This document shows, in pieces, positions 51,940-61,648 of a stretch of 64,000 nt of DNA. Each line of letters starts with the position of its first letter. Positions within the stretch are counted from its first letter, which is position 1. The position numbers and the translations under genes are program-made. The notes beneath the pieces were generated by a model, which ran no database searches, had not been told where the DNA came from, and saw only the letters and a program-made list of their open reading frames with translations. Origin of the DNA: Kribbella soli (lineage in GTDB: Bacteria; Actinomycetota; Actinomycetes; Propionibacteriales; Kribbellaceae); NCBI RefSeq assembly GCF_004331345.1, contig NZ_SJJZ01000001.1, forward strand, positions 1,550,001 through 1,614,000, given 5' to 3'.

Positions 51940-52692
51940 ATGGACCTCAACGCGGACATGGGTGAAGGATTCGGCTCCTGGTCGATGGGCGACGACTCGG
52001 CGCTGCTCGATGTCGTCACCAGTGCGAACGTGGCCTGCGGCTTCCACGCCGGCGACCCGTCGATCATGCGCCGGGTGACGGCCGAGGCGGTCGAGCGCGG
52101 CGTCGCGATCGGTGCGCATGTCGGGTACGCCGACAAGGCCGGCTTCGGGCGCCGGTTCGTGGACATCGAGCCCGCCGCGCTGCGCGACGAGGTGGTGTAC
52201 CAGATCGGCGCGTTGGACGCCTTCGCCCGGATCGCGGGCGATCGGGTCAGGTACGTGAAGCCGCACGGGGCGCTGTACAACACGATCGGCCACCACAAGG
52301 AGCAGGCCGCCGCGGTCGTCGCGGCTGTCGCGGAGTACGACAAGACCCTTCCGGTGCTGGGGCTCCCTGGCTCGGAGTGGCTCCGGCTCGCGGCCGAGGC
52401 CGGTCTGACCGCGGTGCATGAGGCCTTTGCGGACCGCGCGTACACGCCGGAAGGCACGTTGGTGTCCCGGCGCGACGCCGGTTCGGTGCTGCATGACGCG
52501 GACGAGATCGCGTCCCGCTGTACGGCGATGGCGACCGGGCAGCCGATCCGCGACATCGCGGGTGGCTCGCTGCTGGTCGACGCGGCGTCGATCTGTGTGC
52601 ACGGCGACACTCCGGGAGCTGTGGAGATCGCCCGCCGGGTGCGTGGCGCGGTGGAGGGAGCGGGCGTGACCTTGCGCCCGTTCACCGGCTGA
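51940..52692 (+). CDS. pxpA: 5-oxoprolinase subunit A (LamB/YcsF family)
   Basis: A 250-residue protein of the LamB/YcsF family: [23 protein letters not shown], and KPHGALYN near the middle are diagnostic. With PxpB and PxpC it cleaves 5-oxo-L-proline to glutamate using ATP. AGGAGGT six bases before the ATG at 51940 fixes the start. Its stop overlaps the pxpB ATG by one base (TGATG). Confidence 0.93.
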   Translation: MDLNADMGEGFGSWSMGDDSALLDVVTSANVACGFHAGDPSIMRRVTAEAVERGVAIGAHVGYADKAGFGRRFVDIEPAALRDEVVYQIGALDAFARIAGDRVRYVKPHGALYNTIGHHKEQAAAVVAAVAEYDKTLPVLGLPGSEWLRLAAEAGLTAVHEAFADRAYTPEGTLVSRRDAGSVLHDADEIASRCTAMATGQPIRDIAGGSLLVDAASICVHGDTPGAVEIARRVRGAVEGAGVTLRPFTG

Positions 52693-53297
52693 TGCGACTT
52701 CTCCCCTCGGGTGATCGGGCGTTGCTGGTCGAGCTCGACGATCTCGACGAGGTGCTCGGGTACTACACGGCGCTGACCGCGGATCCGCCGGCGGACGTCG
52801 TCGACGTCGTACCGGCCGCGCGCACCGTGCTGGTCACGACGTCGGGCAGTCTCGACGTACTGTCTCGAGCTCTGCGCGCGGTGACCCCGATCGCCGGGGC
52901 GCAGACGTCGGGCGACCTGATCGAGATCCCGGTCGTCTACGACGGCGAGGATCTGCCGGACGTGGCGCAGCTGCTCGGATGCACGGCGGCCGAGGTGGTC
53001 GCCCGTCATACGGGGGACGAGTGGACGGTGGCGTTCTGCGGGTTCGCGCCCGGGTTCGGGTACCTGACGTCGGCCGGCTCGTGGGACATCCCGCGGCGGG
53101 AGTCGCCGCGGACGAAGGTGCCGACGGGCGCCGTCGCGCTTGCGGGAGAATTCAGCGGCGTGTATCCCCGTGAGTCACCGGGCGGGTGGCAGTTGATCGG
53201 CCGTACCTCGGTGCGGATCTTCGACTCCTCCCGGGAACCCGCCGCGCTGTTCCACCCCGGGCGCCGGGTCCGGTTCGTCGACGCGGGTCGTGGATGA
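52692..53297 (+). CDS. pxpB: 5-oxoprolinase subunit B (KipI/AHS1 family)
   Basis: A 201-residue AHS1-domain protein. Characteristic segments are GDRALLVEL at the start, CGFAPGFGYL, PRRESPRTKVPTGAVALA and SPGGWQLIGRT. The partner of PxpC in the ATP-dependent ring-opening enzyme. Overlaps pxpA by one base and pxpC by four bases (ATGA). Confidence 0.92.
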   Translation: MRLLPSGDRALLVELDDLDEVLGYYTALTADPPADVVDVVPAARTVLVTTSGSLDVLSRALRAVTPIAGAQTSGDLIEIPVVYDGEDLPDVAQLLGCTAAEVVARHTGDEWTVAFCGFAPGFGYLTSAGSWDIPRRESPRTKVPTGAVALAGEFSGVYPRESPGGWQLIGRTSVRIFDSSREPAALFHPGRRVRFVDAGRG

Positions 53298-54133
53298 GCA
53301 GCCTGACCGTTCTCGAACCGGGGCCCTTGGCAACGATCCAGGACCGGGGACGATCCGGCCAGGCGGCGCTCGGCGTACCGGCGTCGGGTGCTTGCGACCG
53401 GTCCGCCTACGCACTTGCCAACCGGCTGGTCGGCAATCCTGACGGTGCGGCCGCGATCGAGGTGACGTACGGCGGTCTGGTGGTGCACGCCGACACCGAT
53501 CTCGTGATCGCGATCACCGGAGCGCCGTGCACCGGCGTACCGCTCAATGCGCCGACCACGCTGCGCGCGGGTCAGGTCTTGCGTCTTGGCGCACCGTCGA
53601 GCGGACTGCGGACGTACGTCGCCGTCCGCGGCGGCATCGACGTACCCGCAGTGCTCGGCTCCCGCTCCACTGACTTGTTGTCCGGTCTCGGGCCGGCGCC
53701 GCTCGTCGCGAATCAGACGCTGCCGGTCGGCTCGTCGGTCGAACCGATGCCCGGCGTGGACCTCGCTCCCGTCGCGCATCCGGCCGACGGGACGGTCGTA
53801 CTGCGGGTTACGCCGGGACCGCGACGCGACTGGTTCACCGACGCGGGATGGGCGTCGCTCGTGTCGCAGCTTTATCAGGTGAGCAGCAACAGCAACCGCG
53901 TCGGCGTACGGCTCGACGGGGAGCCGCTCGAACGCGCCTGCACCGGCGAACTCGCCAGCGAAGGCATGACGAGCGGCGCCATCCAGATCCCGCCGTCCGG
54001 TACGCCGGTCATCTTCCTCGCGGACCATCCAGTCACCGGCGGGTATCCGGTCATCGCGTACATCGCCTCGGCGGACCTGGACGCGTGTGCCCAGGTCCGC
54101 CCCGGCCAACCGGTGCGGCTGCTCAGTTCGTAG
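53294..54133 (+). CDS. pxpC: 5-oxoprolinase subunit C (AHS2, biotin-dependent carboxylase-like)
   Basis: A 279-residue AHS2-domain protein: LEPGPLATIQDRGR at the start, GVPASGACDRSAYALANRLVG, YVAVRGGIDVP, and the C-terminal SEGMTSGAIQIPPSGTPVI. Third gene of the coupled pxpABC operon. Its 3' end overlaps the convergent VOC-family gene by 11 bases. Confidence 0.92.
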   Translation: MSSLTVLEPGPLATIQDRGRSGQAALGVPASGACDRSAYALANRLVGNPDGAAAIEVTYGGLVVHADTDLVIAITGAPCTGVPLNAPTTLRAGQVLRLGAPSSGLRTYVAVRGGIDVPAVLGSRSTDLLSGLGPAPLVANQTLPVGSSVEPMPGVDLAPVAHPADGTVVLRVTPGPRRDWFTDAGWASLVSQLYQVSSNSNRVGVRLDGEPLERACTGELASEGMTSGAIQIPPSGTPVIFLADHPVTGGYPVIAYIASADLDACAQVRPGQPVRLLSS

Positions 54134-54623
54134 TCCGCCTGCGCATCTCGTCGGCGAACGTGTCCTGGGCGATGCGCATCTTGGCGGCCTCTTCGGGGTC
54201 CCCGAACAGGGCCGGGATGGTGCTCGGGTCGACGTCGTCGACGTGGGTCTGCAGCCACCAGATGTTGCCCAGCGGGTCCCTCACCCGGCCGCCGCGGTCG
54301 CCGGTGATCCCGGAGGACATCAACTCGGTCACCACGGTCGCACCGGCATCGATCGCCCGCTGGTAGGTCCGCTCGACGTCGTCGACGTACACGCTCAGGA
54401 AGCTCGGGGTGTCCGGCCACTCCGGAGCCGCGTCGAACGTCATCAGGACCGATCCGCCGACGGTGATCTCGGCGTGCCCGACCGTGCCGTCCTGGTTCGG
54501 GAACCGTCCGCTCGTGCGGACCTCGAAGGTCTGCTCGACGAATTCCAAGAACTTGTCGGCACCCTTCACCACGACGTACGGCGTGATCGTCGACTTACCG
54601 CCTGGGATCTGCTCTGTTGTCAT
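54123..54623 (-). CDS. VOC-family (glyoxalase/PhnB-like) protein
   Basis: A 166-residue protein with one paired beta-alpha-beta-beta-beta fold of the VOC superfamily: ITPYVVVKGADKFLEFVEQTF, GHAEITVGGSVLMTFD, and DPLGNIWWLQTH near the end. PhnB-like members often have no demonstrated activity. The ATG at 54623 is used although the GGAGG ribosome site is unusually close. The frame is open upstream but runs over the glxA-type gene. Confidence 0.78.
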   Translation of the reverse strand: MTTEQIPGGKSTITPYVVVKGADKFLEFVEQTFEVRTSGRFPNQDGTVGHAEITVGGSVLMTFDAAPEWPDTPSFLSVYVDDVERTYQRAIDAGATVVTELMSSGITGDRGGRVRDPLGNIWWLQTHVDDVDPSTIPALFGDPEEAAKMRIAQDTFADEMRRRTTN

Positions 54624-54660
54624 TCCTCCAGTCTGGACGAGGTAGCGGACAGGTTCTGTC

Positions 54661-55641
54661 CTATACGCTTTTGAACCGGCGAAGGTACTCCGTTGGCGTC
54701 GCGCCGAGGTGACGGGCGAACGCACGGCGCAGGGTCTCGTCGCTGCCGAGCCCGCTGAGACGGGCGGCCGCGGTGATGCTGTGCCCGTCGAGCAGGAGCT
54801 GCTGCGCACGGTCCAGCCGCACGCGTTCGACCCAGCGGCCAGGCGTGGTGCGGAACTCGCTCTGGAACAAGCGGGTCAGGTGACGCGGGCTGACCGCGGC
54901 CGCGGCGGCAAGGTTCGGCAGCGTGTGGTCGCCGGCGGGATCTGCAACGACTGTGTCGGCGATCGTGCGCATCAGCTCGCTCCGTGCCGGCGGAGTCGCC
55001 ATCGCGGTCGAGAACTGCGACTGCCCTCCCGGGCGCTGCATGAACACCACGAGCTCACGCGCCACCGCTCTGGCCGTGTCGGCGCCGTGGTCCGCTTCGA
55101 CCAGGGCGAGCGTGAGGTCAATGCCGGCACTGATCCCGGCCGAGGTCACGTACCGCCCGTCGGTGATGTGCAGCGCATCCGGAACAACCTCGACCTTCGG
55201 GTACTGCCGAGCCATCGCCGCCGCATGCCGCCAGTGCGTCGTCGCCCGCCGCCCGTCCAGCAGACCGAGAGCGGCCAGCACGAACGCCCCACTACAGACC
55301 GACGCGACCCTTCCGGCCTTCGCCGCCAGTGCCGCCGTTACGTCCAGCACCGCGCTCGGCACCTCATCCACGAGGTGATCGGCTCCAGCCACGACAGCTG
55401 TGTCAATCACCCCGGCTTCTTTCGGAGTGATCGTCCCGGCCAGCATCAACCCCGACGCAGCAGTCACCTGGCCACCCACCGCAGACACGAGCATCGTCTC
55501 GTACTGCCCGTTCCCCACCTGGTTCGCCTGGTGGAGCACCTCGAGCGGCCCGGTGACGTCGAGCAGCGTCACGCCGTCGTACACGACGAACGCGACCCGG
55601 CGGCGTGTCCGAATCTGTGGTTCATGTGGCGATAAGGACAT
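54661..55641 (-). CDS. GlxA-family AraC-type regulator with DJ-1/PfpI domain
   Basis: A 326-residue regulator. The N-terminal class-I-glutamine-amidotransferase-like domain contains a nucleophile-elbow cysteine (SVCSGAFVLA). The C-terminal AraC double helix-turn-helix comprises LPNLAAAAAVSPRHLTRLFQ and SITAAARLSGLGSDETLRRAF. Some relatives regulate amino-acid or betaine catabolism; the effector here is unknown. Divergent from the HD-domain gene, 70 bases apart. Confidence 0.87.
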   Translation of the reverse strand: MSLSPHEPQIRTRRRVAFVVYDGVTLLDVTGPLEVLHQANQVGNGQYETMLVSAVGGQVTAASGLMLAGTITPKEAGVIDTAVVAGADHLVDEVPSAVLDVTAALAAKAGRVASVCSGAFVLAALGLLDGRRATTHWRHAAAMARQYPKVEVVPDALHITDGRYVTSAGISAGIDLTLALVEADHGADTARAVARELVVFMQRPGGQSQFSTAMATPPARSELMRTIADTVVADPAGDHTLPNLAAAAAVSPRHLTRLFQSEFRTTPGRWVERVRLDRAQQLLLDGHSITAAARLSGLGSDETLRRAFARHLGATPTEYLRRFKSV

Positions 55642-55711
55642 GGCACCAGCGTAGCGATTCCCGCGAACCTGGAACCACTGAGCCCAGCGTTGCCACTGTG
55701 AAAGGACCACC

Positions 55712-56350
55712 ATGACCGAGGAGATCGCCGGCATCCGGATCCCCGACAGCACGCTCGCCCGGGACGCGACCGAACTCGTCCGCGAGGCCGCGTCATCGCT
55801 GCTCTTCGACCACTCCCGGCGCGTGTACCTGTTCGGATCGCTCCGCGGCCAGGAACAGGGCCTCGAGTTCGACCCCGAACTGCTGTACGTCGGCGCGATG
55901 TTCCACGACCTCGGTCTGACCGAGCGCTACCGCCGTCCCGACCAGCGCTTCGAGATCGACGGCGCCGACGAGGCCCGCCGGTTCCTCCAGCGGCACGGCA
56001 TCACCGGCGACGCCGCCGACCGCGTGTGGACGGCAATCGCCCTGCACACCACCCCGGAGATCCCGCTGCACCTGCCCGCCGAGATCGCCCTCGTCACCCG
56101 CGGCGTCGAACTCGACGTCCTCGGCCTCGGGTACGACGCCATCACCGAGGCGCAACGCAACGCCGTCATCGACGCCCACCCGCGCCCCGACTTCAAGAAC
56201 CGCATCCTCGAGGCGTTCGCCGAAGGCATCCAGGACCGCCCGGCGACCACCTTCGGCAACGTCAAGGCGGACGTTCTGGAACACTTCGTGCCCGGCTTCC
56301 ACCGCACGGATTTCGTGGACGTCATCAAGAACTCCTCCTGGCCCGAGTAG
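55712..56350 (+). CDS. HD-domain phosphohydrolase-like protein
   Basis: A 212-residue HD-superfamily protein. His in FDHSRRVY, the HD pair in AMFHDLGLTE, and a later His in AIALHTTPEI form a metal site resembling cyanamide-hydratase-like HD proteins. AAAGGA before the ATG fixes the start. Substrate unknown. Divergent from the GlxA-type regulator, which may control it. Confidence 0.8.
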   Translation: MTEEIAGIRIPDSTLARDATELVREAASSLLFDHSRRVYLFGSLRGQEQGLEFDPELLYVGAMFHDLGLTERYRRPDQRFEIDGADEARRFLQRHGITGDAADRVWTAIALHTTPEIPLHLPAEIALVTRGVELDVLGLGYDAITEAQRNAVIDAHPRPDFKNRILEAFAEGIQDRPATTFGNVKADVLEHFVPGFHRTDFVDVIKNSSWPE

Positions 56351-56399
56351 CCCGGGGGTTCCTTGTCCAGGAGGCCGGGGACGGGCCAGGATGGGCGGT

Positions 56400-56753
56400 A
56401 TGACGGAGAGTTCTGGAACGCCAGGCATCGACAGCACAGTTCCCCCGAGCGGCACCGGATGCGTTGAGTGTCTGCAGGTCGACGGCTGGTGGTTCCACCT
56501 CCGCCGGTGCGCGCAGTGCGGTCACATCGGCTGCTGCGACTCCTCCCCCGCCCAGCACGCGTCCGGTCACGCCGACAAGACCGGCCACCAGATCGTCCGC
56601 AGCTTCGAGCCCGGCGAGGACTGGTTCTGGCACTACGGCGAGTCCCAGTACTACGACGGCCCCACCCTCGCCCCGCCGATCTCCCGCCCCGAAACCCAGC
56701 CGGTCCCCGGCGGCAACGTCCCCACCAACTGGCAATCCCAACTCCACCGCTGA
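56400..56753 (+). CDS. UBP-type zinc-finger protein
   Basis: A 117-residue protein with a ubiquitin-hydrolase-like zinc finger: CVECLQVDGWWFHLRRC, CGHIGCCDSS, HASGHADKTGHQIV and a following aromatic segment, DWFWHYGE. Ligand pattern and order match ZnF-UBP domains common as short stand-alone proteins in Actinobacteria. Role unknown. An ATG nine bases earlier is an equal alternative start. Confidence 0.85.
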   Translation: MTESSGTPGIDSTVPPSGTGCVECLQVDGWWFHLRRCAQCGHIGCCDSSPAQHASGHADKTGHQIVRSFEPGEDWFWHYGESQYYDGPTLAPPISRPETQPVPGGNVPTNWQSQLHR

Positions 56754-56769
56754 CCCGCGCGAGCTGGGC

Positions 56770-57771
56770 CTAGAGGACGAAGCCGGTAGGGAACGGGTCG
56801 TCGGGGTCGAGGAGGTAGTTGGCGGTGCCGGTGATCCAGGCTCGGCCGGTGACTGTGGGGACTACGGCGGGGTGCGGACCGACGGTGGTTTCTTCGATCA
56901 GGCGGCCGGTGAAGCGGGTGCCGATGAAGGACTCGTTGACGAAGTCGGTGTCGAGGGCGAGCTCGCCGCGGGCGTGGAGCTGAGCCATCCGGGCCGACGT
57001 ACCGGTGCCGCACGGCGAACGGTCGAACCAGCCGGGGTGGATCGCCATCGCGTTCCGCGAGTCGGCGCCGTCGAGACCGGGCGCGGTGAACTGCACGTGC
57101 TTACAGCCGTTGATCCCGGGATCGAGCGGATGCACCGGACGGTCGGTGGCGTTGATCGCGTCCATGATGTCCAGCCCGGCCTTCAGGATGCGGTCCTTCT
57201 CGGCCCGGTCGAACGGGATCCCGAGCTGCTCCAGCGGCAGGATCGCGTAGAAGTTCCCGCCGTACGCCATGTCATAGGTGACGCGCCCCAGCCCGGGCAC
57301 CTCGACCGACGCGTCCAGAGCATGCGAGTACGACGGAACGTTGCGCAAGGTCACGTGCTCGGCGCGACCGTTGCTCACGGCAACGTCCACGACGACGAGG
57401 CCGGCGGGCGTGTCGAGCCGGACCTCGGTCACCGGCTCCGTCACCTCGACCATGCCGGACTCGACCAGCACGGTCGCGACCCCGATCGTGCCGTGCCCAC
57501 ACATCGGCAGCAGTCCGGAGACCTCGATGTACAGCACGCCCCAGTCCGCGTCGGCCCGCGTCGGCGGTTGCAGGATCGCGCCGCTCATCGCGGCATGGCC
57601 GCGCGGCTCGTTCATCAGGAACAACCGCAGGTCGTCCAGGTGCTTGATGAAGTACTCGCGCCGCTCGGCCATCGTCGCACCGGGGACCACGCCGACCCCG
57701 CCGGTGACGACGCGGGTCGGCATGCCCTCGGTGTGCGAGTCGATCGCGGTGATGGTCCGGACGGACCTCAT
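56770..57771 (-). CDS. 4-hydroxyproline 2-epimerase (proline racemase family)
   Basis: A 333-residue proline-racemase-family enzyme. Both catalytic cysteines are present: Cys91 in MCGHGTIG and Cys254 in SPCGTGTSA. This indicates racemase/epimerase rather than the dehydratase branch, where one is replaced. It likely converts trans-4-hydroxy-L-proline to cis-4-hydroxy-D-proline. Last gene of the operon, its ATG overlapping the stop of the DapA-like gene. Confidence 0.88.
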   Translation of the reverse strand: MRSVRTITAIDSHTEGMPTRVVTGGVGVVPGATMAERREYFIKHLDDLRLFLMNEPRGHAAMSGAILQPPTRADADWGVLYIEVSGLLPMCGHGTIGVATVLVESGMVEVTEPVTEVRLDTPAGLVVVDVAVSNGRAEHVTLRNVPSYSHALDASVEVPGLGRVTYDMAYGGNFYAILPLEQLGIPFDRAEKDRILKAGLDIMDAINATDRPVHPLDPGINGCKHVQFTAPGLDGADSRNAMAIHPGWFDRSPCGTGTSARMAQLHARGELALDTDFVNESFIGTRFTGRLIEETTVGPHPAVVPTVTGRAWITGTANYLLDPDDPFPTGFVL

Positions 57772-58685
57772 CCCTGCGCTCCACCGCTCAGGGATTCCAC
57801 TGCCTTCTTCATGTCCTGCTCCAACTGCGCGACGTGCTCGGGAACCAGCGGCCCGCGCGGCGGTCGGCACGGTCCACCGAACCGGCCGACGTAGTCCATG
57901 CCGTACTTGATCGCCTGGACGAACTCGGTGCGCGAATCCCACCGGAACGCGGCGACCAGCGGCTCGTACAACGCGCGGGCCTCCTCCAGCTTGCCCTGCG
58001 TGGCGAGCTCGAACAACTGAACGGATTCCTTCGGGAACACGTTCGGGAAGCCGGCGAACCAGCCGGTCGCGCCCATCAGCAGCGCTTCGAGGGTCAGGTC
58101 GTCGGCGCCGGCGATCACGGCCAGGTCCGGCGCCAGCTCGCGGATCTCCAGGATCCGCCGGACGTCGCCGGAGAACTCCTTCACCGCGACGATGTTCTCG
58201 ATCTGCGCGATCTCCGCGAGCAGGTCCGGGGTCAGGTCGACCTTGGTGTCGAGCGGGTTGTTGTAGACCATCACCGGCAGTCCGGCCTTCGCGACCTCGG
58301 TGAAGTGCGCGATCACCTCGCCCCGGTTCGCGCGGTACATCGTCGGCGGCAGGCAGAGAACACCGTCCGCACCGTCCTCGGCGGCCTTCTCCGCCCAGGC
58401 GCGGGCCTGGTGGGAACCGACCCCGTGGACGCCGATCACCACGACACCGTCGTCACCGACAGCCTCGATCGCGGTCTTCGCCACGGCGCGGCGCTCGTCG
58501 TCGGAGAGCGACGAGTACTCACCGAGAGACCCGTTCGGCCCGACGCCACGGCAGCCGTTGTCGACCAGCCAGCGGCAGTGCTCGGCGTACTTGTCCAGAT
58601 CCGGGCGCAGTCCCGCCGGCGCCGACGCGTCCTCGGCGTACGGCAGCGCGGTCGCGACGATCACGCCGTCCAGCTTCTCGCTCAT
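57768..58685 (-). CDS. DapA-family lyase/deaminase, probable hydroxyproline-pathway enzyme
   Basis: A 305-residue TIM-barrel aldolase-family protein. The Schiff-base lysine is in IVAVKEFSGD and the tyrosine in VMVYNNPLDT, with the N-terminal GPNGSLGEYSSLS. Within this operon it should be the 1-pyrroline-4-hydroxy-2-carboxylate deaminase that forms 2-oxoglutarate semialdehyde. The assignment rests on context, since DapA-family members look alike. Start ATG overlaps the stop of the preceding gene. Confidence 0.83.
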   Translation of the reverse strand: MSEKLDGVIVATALPYAEDASAPAGLRPDLDKYAEHCRWLVDNGCRGVGPNGSLGEYSSLSDDERRAVAKTAIEAVGDDGVVVIGVHGVGSHQARAWAEKAAEDGADGVLCLPPTMYRANRGEVIAHFTEVAKAGLPVMVYNNPLDTKVDLTPDLLAEIAQIENIVAVKEFSGDVRRILEIRELAPDLAVIAGADDLTLEALLMGATGWFAGFPNVFPKESVQLFELATQGKLEEARALYEPLVAAFRWDSRTEFVQAIKYGMDYVGRFGGPCRPPRGPLVPEHVAQLEQDMKKAVESLSGGAQG

Positions 58686-60472
58686 TGTTCCTCCATGGTG
58701 TCCAGCACGGTTTCTGGTGATTCCGCGACCTCGGCGTCCGCCAGATCCCGCAGCCTCACTGGTACGGCGATCGGTCGTTTCATGCTTGGTTCCGGTACGT
58801 CGCCCGGCGCGGCCAGCAGGGCTGCGACGGTGCGCGAACACACCCGCCCCTGGCACATCCCGAGCCCTGCGCGGCTGCTCAGCTTCATCGCCCGCCCGTC
58901 GTTCAGCCCGCGCTCCTGCGCTGCGGCTTCGACCTGTCCGCGGGTCACTTCCTCACAGCGGCAGACGAGCGTGTCCGCAGTACTCCAGCTCTTCCACCCG
59001 TCCCTCACGGGATAAGCCCGAGCCAAAGCCGCGGCAAACCGCCGCCCCCGCTCAACAGCCCCCCGAACACTGGCAGTCCCAGCCGCGTCTGACCCGGCGA
59101 GGGCGTGGTGGGCGGCGGTGGTGCCGGCGAGGGTGCCTTCTGCGGCGGAGAGGGCGGCGCCGCCGATGCCGGTGAGTTCGCCGGCCGCGAAGACGCCGGG
59201 GGTGCTCGTCTGCTGGTCAGCGTCGACGGCCACGGCCGGGCTGCCGTCGGGGCCGGTGGTGATCGTGCAGCCGGCCGAGACGGCGAGCTCCAGGTTCGCG
59301 GTGAAGCCGAAGCCGACACAGACGGCATCGACGTCCACCCGGCGTTCGCTGCCACGGATCGGACGCCAATCGCTGTCCAGGCGGGCGATCGTGGCAGCCT
59401 CGACGTGGTCGGTGCCGTGCGCGGCGATCACGGTCCACCCGTGGCGGAGCGGGATGCGATGGCGGGCGAGCAACGCGCCGTACCCGAAGGCCTCGCGGAG
59501 CTTGCTCGGGGCAACTAATGGATCGCTGGACCAGCCCTTGCGGACTGTCGTCAGCGAGTTGGCTTCGAGGAGCGCGACGACGTGGGCGCCGACGCCGACC
59601 AACGACTCGGCCACCGGGAGCAGGAACGGGCCCGTGCCGGCGACAAGTACGCGGTGACCGACGGCAATCCGCTGCCCCTTGGCGAGTGCCTGCGCGGCAC
59701 CGGCGGTGTAGACGCCCGGAAGATCCCAACCAGGGAAGGGAAGGACGCGATCGTAGGCGCCGGCGGCCAGGACGACAGATTGTGCGTCGATGGCGAACGG
59801 TTGCCGGCCGCTGGCGTCTGCAGGCCCGGTCTGAGCCCAGAGCCGGAGACCTTCGATTGCCCACACCGAGGTGTCGGGCAGGTACGTGATCCGCGGATGG
59901 CTGACGAGTCGGTCCCGCTGCTCGGCGAACACCTTCCACTCGTGCTGCAGCCGATCCGGCCGCCGAGCAGCAAACTCCGCCGGCAACTGCCGGTTGTACT
60001 GCCCCCCGACAGCCCGCCCGTTGTCCACAACAAGCACCTCGGCCCCGGCATCCCCCGCCGCAACCGCAGCCGCAACCCCCGCCGGCCCGGCCCCCACCAC
60101 CACAACCTCAAAACCCCTGCGCCCCTGCTCCGCCACGGTTGCCGCTGGGGAGGAGGTTGTGGGGAGGGCTGCGCCAGTCTGAGTTGTGATGGCGTCGCCG
60201 GGGGTGATGGTGCGTTGGCAGGCTCGGACATCGGGGAGGCCGTTGACTGTGACCAGACAGTCCTGGCAGGCGCCGATTCCGCAGAAGATCCCGCGGGGGC
60301 GGTCGTGTACGCGGGTGGTTCGCCAGGTGTCGCGCCCGTTGGCCAGTAGTACGGCGGCCACCGTCTGACCCGCGTGGGCCGCGACCGGACGCCCGTCGAC
60401 GGTCACGTCCACGGCCGTCGGCGTACCGATCTCGGCCGGGTCACCGGACCGCGGGCGAAGGTATCCACTCAT
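58682..60472 (-). CDS. Fused D-hydroxyproline dehydrogenase alpha/gamma-type subunit
   Basis: A 596-residue fusion. The N-terminal 2Fe-2S domain carries C64, C69, C72 and C85. An FAD/NAD-binding oxidoreductase follows, with VVVVGAGPAG at 123-132. A C-terminal BFD-like 2Fe-2S region (CRCEEVTRGQ and MCQGRVC) completes it. In better-studied bacteria the ferredoxin-like and flavoprotein parts are separate subunits. With the next-listed DadA-like protein it would oxidise cis-4-hydroxy-D-proline. Four-base overlaps with both neighbours indicate strict coupling. Substrate is inferred from the operon. Confidence 0.85.
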   Translation of the reverse strand: MSGYLRPRSGDPAEIGTPTAVDVTVDGRPVAAHAGQTVAAVLLANGRDTWRTTRVHDRPRGIFCGIGACQDCLVTVNGLPDVRACQRTITPGDAITTQTGAALPTTSSPAATVAEQGRRGFEVVVVGAGPAGVAAAVAAGDAGAEVLVVDNGRAVGGQYNRQLPAEFAARRPDRLQHEWKVFAEQRDRLVSHPRITYLPDTSVWAIEGLRLWAQTGPADASGRQPFAIDAQSVVLAAGAYDRVLPFPGWDLPGVYTAGAAQALAKGQRIAVGHRVLVAGTGPFLLPVAESLVGVGAHVVALLEANSLTTVRKGWSSDPLVAPSKLREAFGYGALLARHRIPLRHGWTVIAAHGTDHVEAATIARLDSDWRPIRGSERRVDVDAVCVGFGFTANLELAVSAGCTITTGPDGSPAVAVDADQQTSTPGVFAAGELTGIGGAALSAAEGTLAGTTAAHHALAGSDAAGTASVRGAVERGRRFAAALARAYPVRDGWKSWSTADTLVCRCEEVTRGQVEAAAQERGLNDGRAMKLSSRAGLGMCQGRVCSRTVAALLAAPGDVPEPSMKRPIAVPVRLRDLADAEVAESPETVLDTMEEQ

Positions 60473-61629
60473 GCGGCGATCACCGCCGGACGGTCGACCC
60501 GGAACGGAGTTGGGTCAAGGTGCGGCGTGAGGCCCAGAAACTGTTCGGTGATGAGGCGACCGGTCGAAGGAGCCAGACCGATGCCCGCACCCTCATGTCC
60601 GGTCGCGTGCCACAGCCCGTGCACGCGCGGATCCGCACCGATCACCGGCAGGTGATCCGGTGCGTACGGGCGAAATCCGCCGTACGTCCGCATCACCGGC
60701 ACGTCGCCGAGGAACGGGAACAGGCCGACAGCCTTCCGCGCGAGCTCCCGCAGCACCCGGACGCGCACCGCGTCGTCGAACCCGATCCGCTCCCGACTCG
60801 ATCCGATCAGCACCGTCCCGGCCCGCGTCGACTCGACCACGGTGGACGTCTGCAGGTCGGCGTCCCCGCTGCCGACCGCGCCGACGTAGTCCGCGTCGTA
60901 CACCTTGTGGCGCACGCACTCCGGCAGCGGCGCCGTCACGAGGATCATCCCGCGCCGGGGCAGCACCTCGATCGGCGCGCCGGCCGCCGCACTGAACGCG
61001 CCCGCCCACGGTCCGCACGCATTGAGCACCGCACCACAAGCGATGTCGCCATCCGATGTGTCCACGCCGACTACGCGACCCCGAGACTGCCGGATCCCGA
61101 GCGCGGTGACCCCCGATCTCACTTCGCCACCGCGCTCGCGAACCGCCGCCAGCAACGCCGTTGCTGCCAGCACCGGCTGTACCTGCGCGTCGTCCGGGTA
61201 ATGCACGCCGATCGTCACCCTTGGCGTGACCAACGGCTCGAGCTCGAAGACCTCCGCGGGCGTGATCACCCGCGCGGTGACCCCGGCCGCGCGCTGCTTC
61301 GCCGCGAACGCGATCAGCGGCTCCGGGTCACCGGTCGCCACCACGACGCCACCCTTCGCCTCCCATTCCACGTCGGCGACCCACTCGGGCAGCCGGCCGC
61401 GGACGATCTCCCACTCGGCCCGGGACGCGACGGCGAGCTCCAGCTCCGGCCCCGGCTCCTTGTCCGACACCAGCACGTTGCCCTCGCCGGACGCCGTCGT
61501 CCCTGCTGCCGGACCGTCGCGGTCGATCACCAGCACCCGCACGCCGGCCGCCGACAGCGCCTCCGCGCACGCGGCCCCGACCATGCCCGCGCCGACTACC
61601 ACCACGTCGGGTGTCGCGGACCGGTGCAT
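60469..61629 (-). CDS. DadA-like FAD-dependent D-amino-acid dehydrogenase (beta-type subunit)
   Basis: A 386-residue FAD enzyme. The dinucleotide motif is VVVVGAGMVGAACAEAL, a DAO-type fold follows (EGNVLVSDKEPGPELELA), and the C-terminus carries GHEGAGIGLAPSTGRLI. First gene of the hydroxyproline operon; GAGGAGG six bases before the ATG gives a strong start. Relatives oxidise D-amino acids; here the substrate is probably cis-4-hydroxy-D-proline. Confidence 0.86.
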   Translation of the reverse strand: MHRSATPDVVVVGAGMVGAACAEALSAAGVRVLVIDRDGPAAGTTASGEGNVLVSDKEPGPELELAVASRAEWEIVRGRLPEWVADVEWEAKGGVVVATGDPEPLIAFAAKQRAAGVTARVITPAEVFELEPLVTPRVTIGVHYPDDAQVQPVLAATALLAAVRERGGEVRSGVTALGIRQSRGRVVGVDTSDGDIACGAVLNACGPWAGAFSAAAGAPIEVLPRRGMILVTAPLPECVRHKVYDADYVGAVGSGDADLQTSTVVESTRAGTVLIGSSRERIGFDDAVRVRVLRELARKAVGLFPFLGDVPVMRTYGGFRPYAPDHLPVIGADPRVHGLWHATGHEGAGIGLAPSTGRLITEQFLGLTPHLDPTPFRVDRPAVIAA

Positions 61630-61648
61630 GGCGGGCCTCCTCGGCAGG

